DNA from: Levilinea saccharolytica
GTDB taxonomy: Bacteria; Chloroflexota; Anaerolineae; Anaerolineales; Anaerolineaceae
Length of the DNA stretch: 64,000 bases
NCBI RefSeq assembly: GCF_001306035.1
Contig: NZ_LGCM01000039.1
Coordinates: forward strand, 62,001-126,000
Direction: 5' to 3'
The notes below the pieces were generated by a model. That model made no database searches. It had not been told where the DNA came from and saw nothing but the letters and a program-made list of their open reading frames with translations. Position numbers and translations under genes: made by a program. Positions 60,582 to 64,000 of the stretch are shown here, in pieces. The number at the start of each line of letters is the position of its first letter. Position 1 is the first letter of the stretch.

Positions 60582-62408
60582 TTGTCTGTCTCATCATCTG
60601 TGCTGAATTATGATCTAAAGAACGCCATCTCCAAGAACCGCCTCTTGGGTCTGTGGAGGTTGATGCACGGCTTTCAATGGAAATACATCATCGCCACCGT
60701 CTCCATCGGCTTTGCCGCTGTGGCCAAGACCTGCACCTACCTGCTGCTGCGCTACTTTGTGGATAACGCCTTCACCGAGGGCGGCACCAGCATCAACCTG
60801 CCCCTCATCGCCCTGGGATTCATCCTCCTGGCGGGGGCAGAGGGCGGTTTCACCTTCCTCAGCGGCCGTTTTGCCGCACAAACCGCCGAGGGCGTCACCC
60901 GCCGCCTGCGCAACTACCTCTTTGACCACATCCAGCACCTGTCCTTCACCTACCACTCGCAGACAGACACCGGCGAGCTGATCCAGCGCTCCACCTCCGA
61001 CGTGGACGCCCTGCGCCGCTTTTATGCCGATCAGGCCATCGGCGCGGGCCGCATTTTCCTGCTCTTCGTGGTCAATTTCGTCGCCCTGCTCAGCCTCAAC
61101 GTGACCCTGGGGTTGGTCTCGGTCATCATCGTGCCGTTGATGTTCTACGTCTCTATTCTCTTCTTCCGGCGCATTTCGAAGGCCTATGAATCCTATCAGG
61201 AACAGGAAGCCACCCTTTCCACCACCCTGCAGGAAAACCTCACCGGCGTGCGCGTGGTGAAGGCCTTCGCCCGCCAGCAGTTTGAGATGGATAAATTCGA
61301 GCGGGATAACTTTGAAAAATTTAACCGCGGCAAGAAACTGCTCACCATGCACTCCCTCTTTTGGCCCATCTCCGACACCCTGTGCGGTTTCCAGATGGTG
61401 GGCGGCTTCCTTCTGGCCTCCATCATGGCCGTCAATGGGCAGATCACCGTCGGTACCTATCTGGCGTACGTGGGCCTGGTGGTGTGGATCATTTTCCCCA
61501 TCCGCGGTCTGGGGCGCATGATCGTGCAGATGTCCACCGGCATGGTCTCCTACAACCGCGTCATGGAAATCATCCGCCAGGAGCGCGAGCCGCTGGACGA
61601 AGGTGACTACACCCCCGCCGCGGGCACGCTGCGCGGTGACCTGGAATTCCAGAACGTGTCCTTCGCTTACGAAGACAACCCCACCCAAAAGGTGCTGGAC
61701 GACATCACCTTCGCCTGCCAGCGCGGCCAGGTGGTGGCCCTGCTGGGTTCCACCGGCTCCGGCAAGACCTCGCTGGTGAATCTGCTGCCCCGCTTCTATG
61801 ATTACACCGCCGGCAGTCTGCTCTTAGACGGAGTGGAGCTGCGCCGCTACACGCGCCGCTTCCTGCGCTCGCAGATCGGCATTGTGGAGCAGGAACCCTT
61901 CCTCTTCTCCCGCACCATCCGCGAGAACATCACCTACGGGGTGGGCCGCGAGGTCAGCGAAGAAGAAATTGTGGCTGCTGCCCAGGCTGCCGCCGTCCAC
62001 GACGTGATCCTCACCTTCCCCCAGGCTTACAACACCCTGGTGGGCGAAAAGGGCGTCACCCTCTCCGGCGGTCAAAAGCAGCGTGTGGCCATCGCCCGCA
62101 CCATCCTCAAGAACCCGCGCATCCTCATCCTGGATGATTCCACCTCCTCGGTGGACACCGAAACCGAAGGTGAAATTCGCCAGGCCCTGCAAAGCCTGAT
62201 GCAGGACCGTACCACCTTTGTCATCGCCCACCGCATTCAGAGCATCATGAACGCCGATCTCATCCTGGTCATGGACGACGGCCGCATTGTGCAGCGCGGC
62301 CGCCACGAAGACCTGCTGGCCCAAGACGGCATCTACCGGCAAATCTTCAATATCCAGACGCGCATTGAAGACGAACTCGAAAAGGAGATCGCCAGTGTCA
62401 GTGAATAA
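60582..62408 (+). CDS. ABC exporter subunit 1 (degenerate ATPase site half)
   Basis: A 608-residue fused membrane-ATPase protein of the multidrug/lipid exporter (ABCB) type. Six membrane segments, then an ATPase domain with Walker A GSTGSGKTS, signature LSGGQKQR, Walker B LILDDSTSSVD and the switch His in IAHRIQS. The residue after the Walker B Asp is Asp rather than the catalytic Glu, as in the degenerate half of heterodimeric exporters such as BmrC. Start is TTG 60582, preceded at 6 nt by AAGGAG. It overlaps the second subunit by 14 bp. Confidence 0.93.
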   Translation: MSVSSSVLNYDLKNAISKNRLLGLWRLMHGFQWKYIIATVSIGFAAVAKTCTYLLLRYFVDNAFTEGGTSINLPLIALGFILLAGAEGGFTFLSGRFAAQTAEGVTRRLRNYLFDHIQHLSFTYHSQTDTGELIQRSTSDVDALRRFYADQAIGAGRIFLLFVVNFVALLSLNVTLGLVSVIIVPLMFYVSILFFRRISKAYESYQEQEATLSTTLQENLTGVRVVKAFARQQFEMDKFERDNFEKFNRGKKLLTMHSLFWPISDTLCGFQMVGGFLLASIMAVNGQITVGTYLAYVGLVVWIIFPIRGLGRMIVQMSTGMVSYNRVMEIIRQEREPLDEGDYTPAAGTLRGDLEFQNVSFAYEDNPTQKVLDDITFACQRGQVVALLGSTGSGKTSLVNLLPRFYDYTAGSLLLDGVELRRYTRRFLRSQIGIVEQEPFLFSRTIRENITYGVGREVSEEEIVAAAQAAAVHDVILTFPQAYNTLVGEKGVTLSGGQKQRVAIARTILKNPRILILDDSTSSVDTETEGEIRQALQSLMQDRTTFVIAHRIQSIMNADLILVMDDGRIVQRGRHEDLLAQDGIYRQIFNIQTRIEDELEKEIASVSE

Positions 62409-64000
62409 TTACTTCGAAGAAGAAGAGTTCAGCGCGCAGTTTAACGGCAAAACCCTGCGCCGCATTCTGGGCCTCACCGCCCCACATTGGAAGTGGGTGG
62501 CGGGATTCCTCATCAGCATCCTCATCGTCTCCGGCCTGGATGCCGTCTTCACCTACATCAGCAAGCTGGTGATTGATCAGGGCATCCTGGCGGCAGACCG
62601 CGCCCGCATTTACGAGCTTTTGGGTATGTACGCGGGCTTGCTGGTGGTTCAGGCCCTCTTCGTGCTGTGCTTCATTTATTTGGTCGGCATCCTCGGCGAG
62701 CGCATTCGCTACGACCTGCGCCAGAAGATGTTCAACCACCTGCAGAACCTGTCCCTATCTTATTTCAGCCGCACCCCTGTCGGCTGGATCATGTCGCGCG
62801 TCACCTCGGATTCGGACCGGGTGGCCGATCTGGTCACCTGGGGTATCCTCGACTCCACCTGGGCGGTCATGAACATCCTCACTTCGATGATCTTCATGTT
62901 CGTGATCAACTGGAAGCTGGCCCTCATCGTGCTCATCATCCTGCCCATCCTGCTGGTCATCGCTGTCGAATTCCGCAAGCGCATCCTGGTACAGTTCCGC
63001 AACGTGCGCAAGTTTAATTCCAAGATCACTGGCGCCTACAACGAGAATATCACCGGCGTGCGCGTGGTGAAGGCTCTGGGGCGCGAAGGCGAGAACATGC
63101 GCGAATTTGGCGGGCTGACCCAAGAAATGTACCGCTCCGGTTACCGCGCCGCCTGGCTCAGCGCTCTCTTCCTGCCCACCGTCCAGCTTGTTTCGGCCTT
63201 TGCGGTCGGCGCCGTCATCTGGTACGGCGGCCTGCAGGCCCAATTGGGCGGCATCTCCGCCGGCGGCATCCACGCCTTCGTTTCCTACATCACCTTCATG
63301 ATGTGGCCCATTCAGGACCTGGCCCGCGTGTATGCCGAAATCCAGCACGCCATCGCCTCCGCCGAGCGCATGTTCTCGCTGATTGACACCGTGCCCGAAG
63401 TGGCCGACCGCGAGAACGCCGCCGACCCAGGCAGCATCTACGGCGATATTGAATTCGATCACGTCTCCTTCTGGTACGAGGATGAGAGCCAGCCGGTTCT
63501 CAAAGATTTCAGCCTCAAGGTCAAGCGCGGCGAAACTATCGCCCTGGTCGGCCCCACCGGCGGCGGCAAAACCACCACGGTGAACCTGCTGGCCCGCTTC
63601 TACGAACCGCGCAGCGGAGCCATCCGCATCGGCGGGCAGGATTACACCTCCTTCTCTCTGCACAGCATCCAATCGCGCATCGGCATCGTGCTGCAAACCC
63701 CGCACCTTTTCTCCGGCACCATCCGCGAGAACCTGCGCTACGGCCGCCTGGATTCCACCGACGCCGAGATCGAAGAGGCTGCCCGCCTGGTGGGCGCGCA
63801 CGACTTCATTATGAAATACCCCAAGGGTTATGATGAACCCGTCGGTGAAAGCGGCAATCTGCTTTCCGTGGGTCAAAAACAGCTCATCAGCCTGGCGCGC
63901 GCCGTGTTGGCCCGGCCGGAGATCTTCATCATGGACGAAGCCACCTCCTCGGTGGATACCCTCACCGAAGCCCTCATCCAGCGCGGCATGCAGGCCATCA
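62395..64000 (+). CDS. ABC exporter subunit 2 (partial, continues past the window)
   Basis: At least 535 residues of the partner subunit. GTG 62395 follows AAGGAG by 7 nt inside the end of the first gene. It has the membrane domain, then the ATPase domain with Walker A GPTGGGKTT, signature LSVGQKQL (Val for the first Gly, common in this partner) and a normal Walker B IFIMDEATSSVD with the catalytic Glu. The two genes therefore encode an asymmetric heterodimer with one active site. The cargo is unknown. The frame is open to the last base of the window. Confidence 0.93.
   Translation, partial: MSVNNYFEEEEFSAQFNGKTLRRILGLTAPHWKWVAGFLISILIVSGLDAVFTYISKLVIDQGILAADRARIYELLGMYAGLLVVQALFVLCFIYLVGILGERIRYDLRQKMFNHLQNLSLSYFSRTPVGWIMSRVTSDSDRVADLVTWGILDSTWAVMNILTSMIFMFVINWKLALIVLIILPILLVIAVEFRKRILVQFRNVRKFNSKITGAYNENITGVRVVKALGREGENMREFGGLTQEMYRSGYRAAWLSALFLPTVQLVSAFAVGAVIWYGGLQAQLGGISAGGIHAFVSYITFMMWPIQDLARVYAEIQHAIASAERMFSLIDTVPEVADRENAADPGSIYGDIEFDHVSFWYEDESQPVLKDFSLKVKRGETIALVGPTGGGKTTTVNLLARFYEPRSGAIRIGGQDYTSFSLHSIQSRIGIVLQTPHLFSGTIRENLRYGRLDSTDAEIEEAARLVGAHDFIMKYPKGYDEPVGESGNLLSVGQKQLISLARAVLARPEIFIMDEATSSVDTLTEALIQRGMQAI

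Overview
The window looks like chromosomal DNA of a GC-rich Chloroflexota bacterium, most likely class Anaerolineae. This is an inference from gene content and style: a nearly complete division and cell wall (dcw) cluster without murE, an ACR3-type arsenite pump, WD40 and GH31 lipoproteins, and a TtuA/TtuB-type tRNA thiolation pair. No rRNA or other firm taxonomic marker is present.

Layout. 1-1893: the end of an unknown gene, then a TetR-type repressor with a 39-bp palindromic operator and a short-chain NAD(P)-binding protein. 1894-7397: an accessory island next to a tRNA-Glu gene. It holds a complete diversity-generating retroelement (DGR): a KAP-type NTPase fused to a formylglycine-generating-enzyme/C-type-lectin domain whose last codons form the variable repeat (VR), then the reverse transcriptase, the Avd accessory protein and the template repeat (TR). 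TR and VR align without gaps over 114 bp and differ at 19 sites, every one an adenine in the TR coding strand. A candidate promoter and a 37-residue membrane peptide gene lie upstream. Between them and the tRNA is an array of eight degenerate copies of the tRNA-Glu 3' end plus terminator. 7451-7706: divergent tRNA-Glu(CTC) and tRNA-Lys(TTT). 7796-10626: arsR, ACR3 pump and a radical SAM/SPASM protein. 10728-18022: metabolic and surface genes. 18142-19870: glutamine synthetase preceded by an RNA with the conserved parts of the glmS ribozyme, carrying an extra block of about 47 nt in its core. 19921-21071: ttuA and a TtuB-like sulfur carrier. 21149-27043: a large multi-PAS histidine kinase and a receiver-PAS-GAF-GGDEF protein. 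27054-29002: lhgO and a divergent cysteine-rich protein.

29177-46677 is the dcw cluster, transcribed leftward from one promoter over a three-repeat MraZ box: mraZ, rsmH, ftsL, ftsI, murF, mraY, murD, ftsW, murG, a CvpA-like gene, murC, a 61-codon gene, murB, ddl, ftsQ, ftsA, ftsZ. Most junctions overlap or are separated by a few bases, so translation is probably coupled. murE is absent. MurG lacks two signature segments of its family.

46890-49645: a half-size EamA transporter, a cyclic-nucleotide-sensor histidine kinase and a DUF1028 protein, followed by three interspersed repeats. 50200-60184: four leftward genes for secreted proteins: a beta-rich protein, two papain-like proteases with chagasin-like N-terminal domains and one subtilisin-like protease. 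60582-64000: a heterodimeric ABC exporter whose second subunit runs off the window.

The most interesting items are the KAP-FGE DGR, the glmS-ribozyme-like leader of glnA, the tRNA-Glu 3'-end array, the chagasin-papain fusions and the small unnamed gene inside the dcw cluster.
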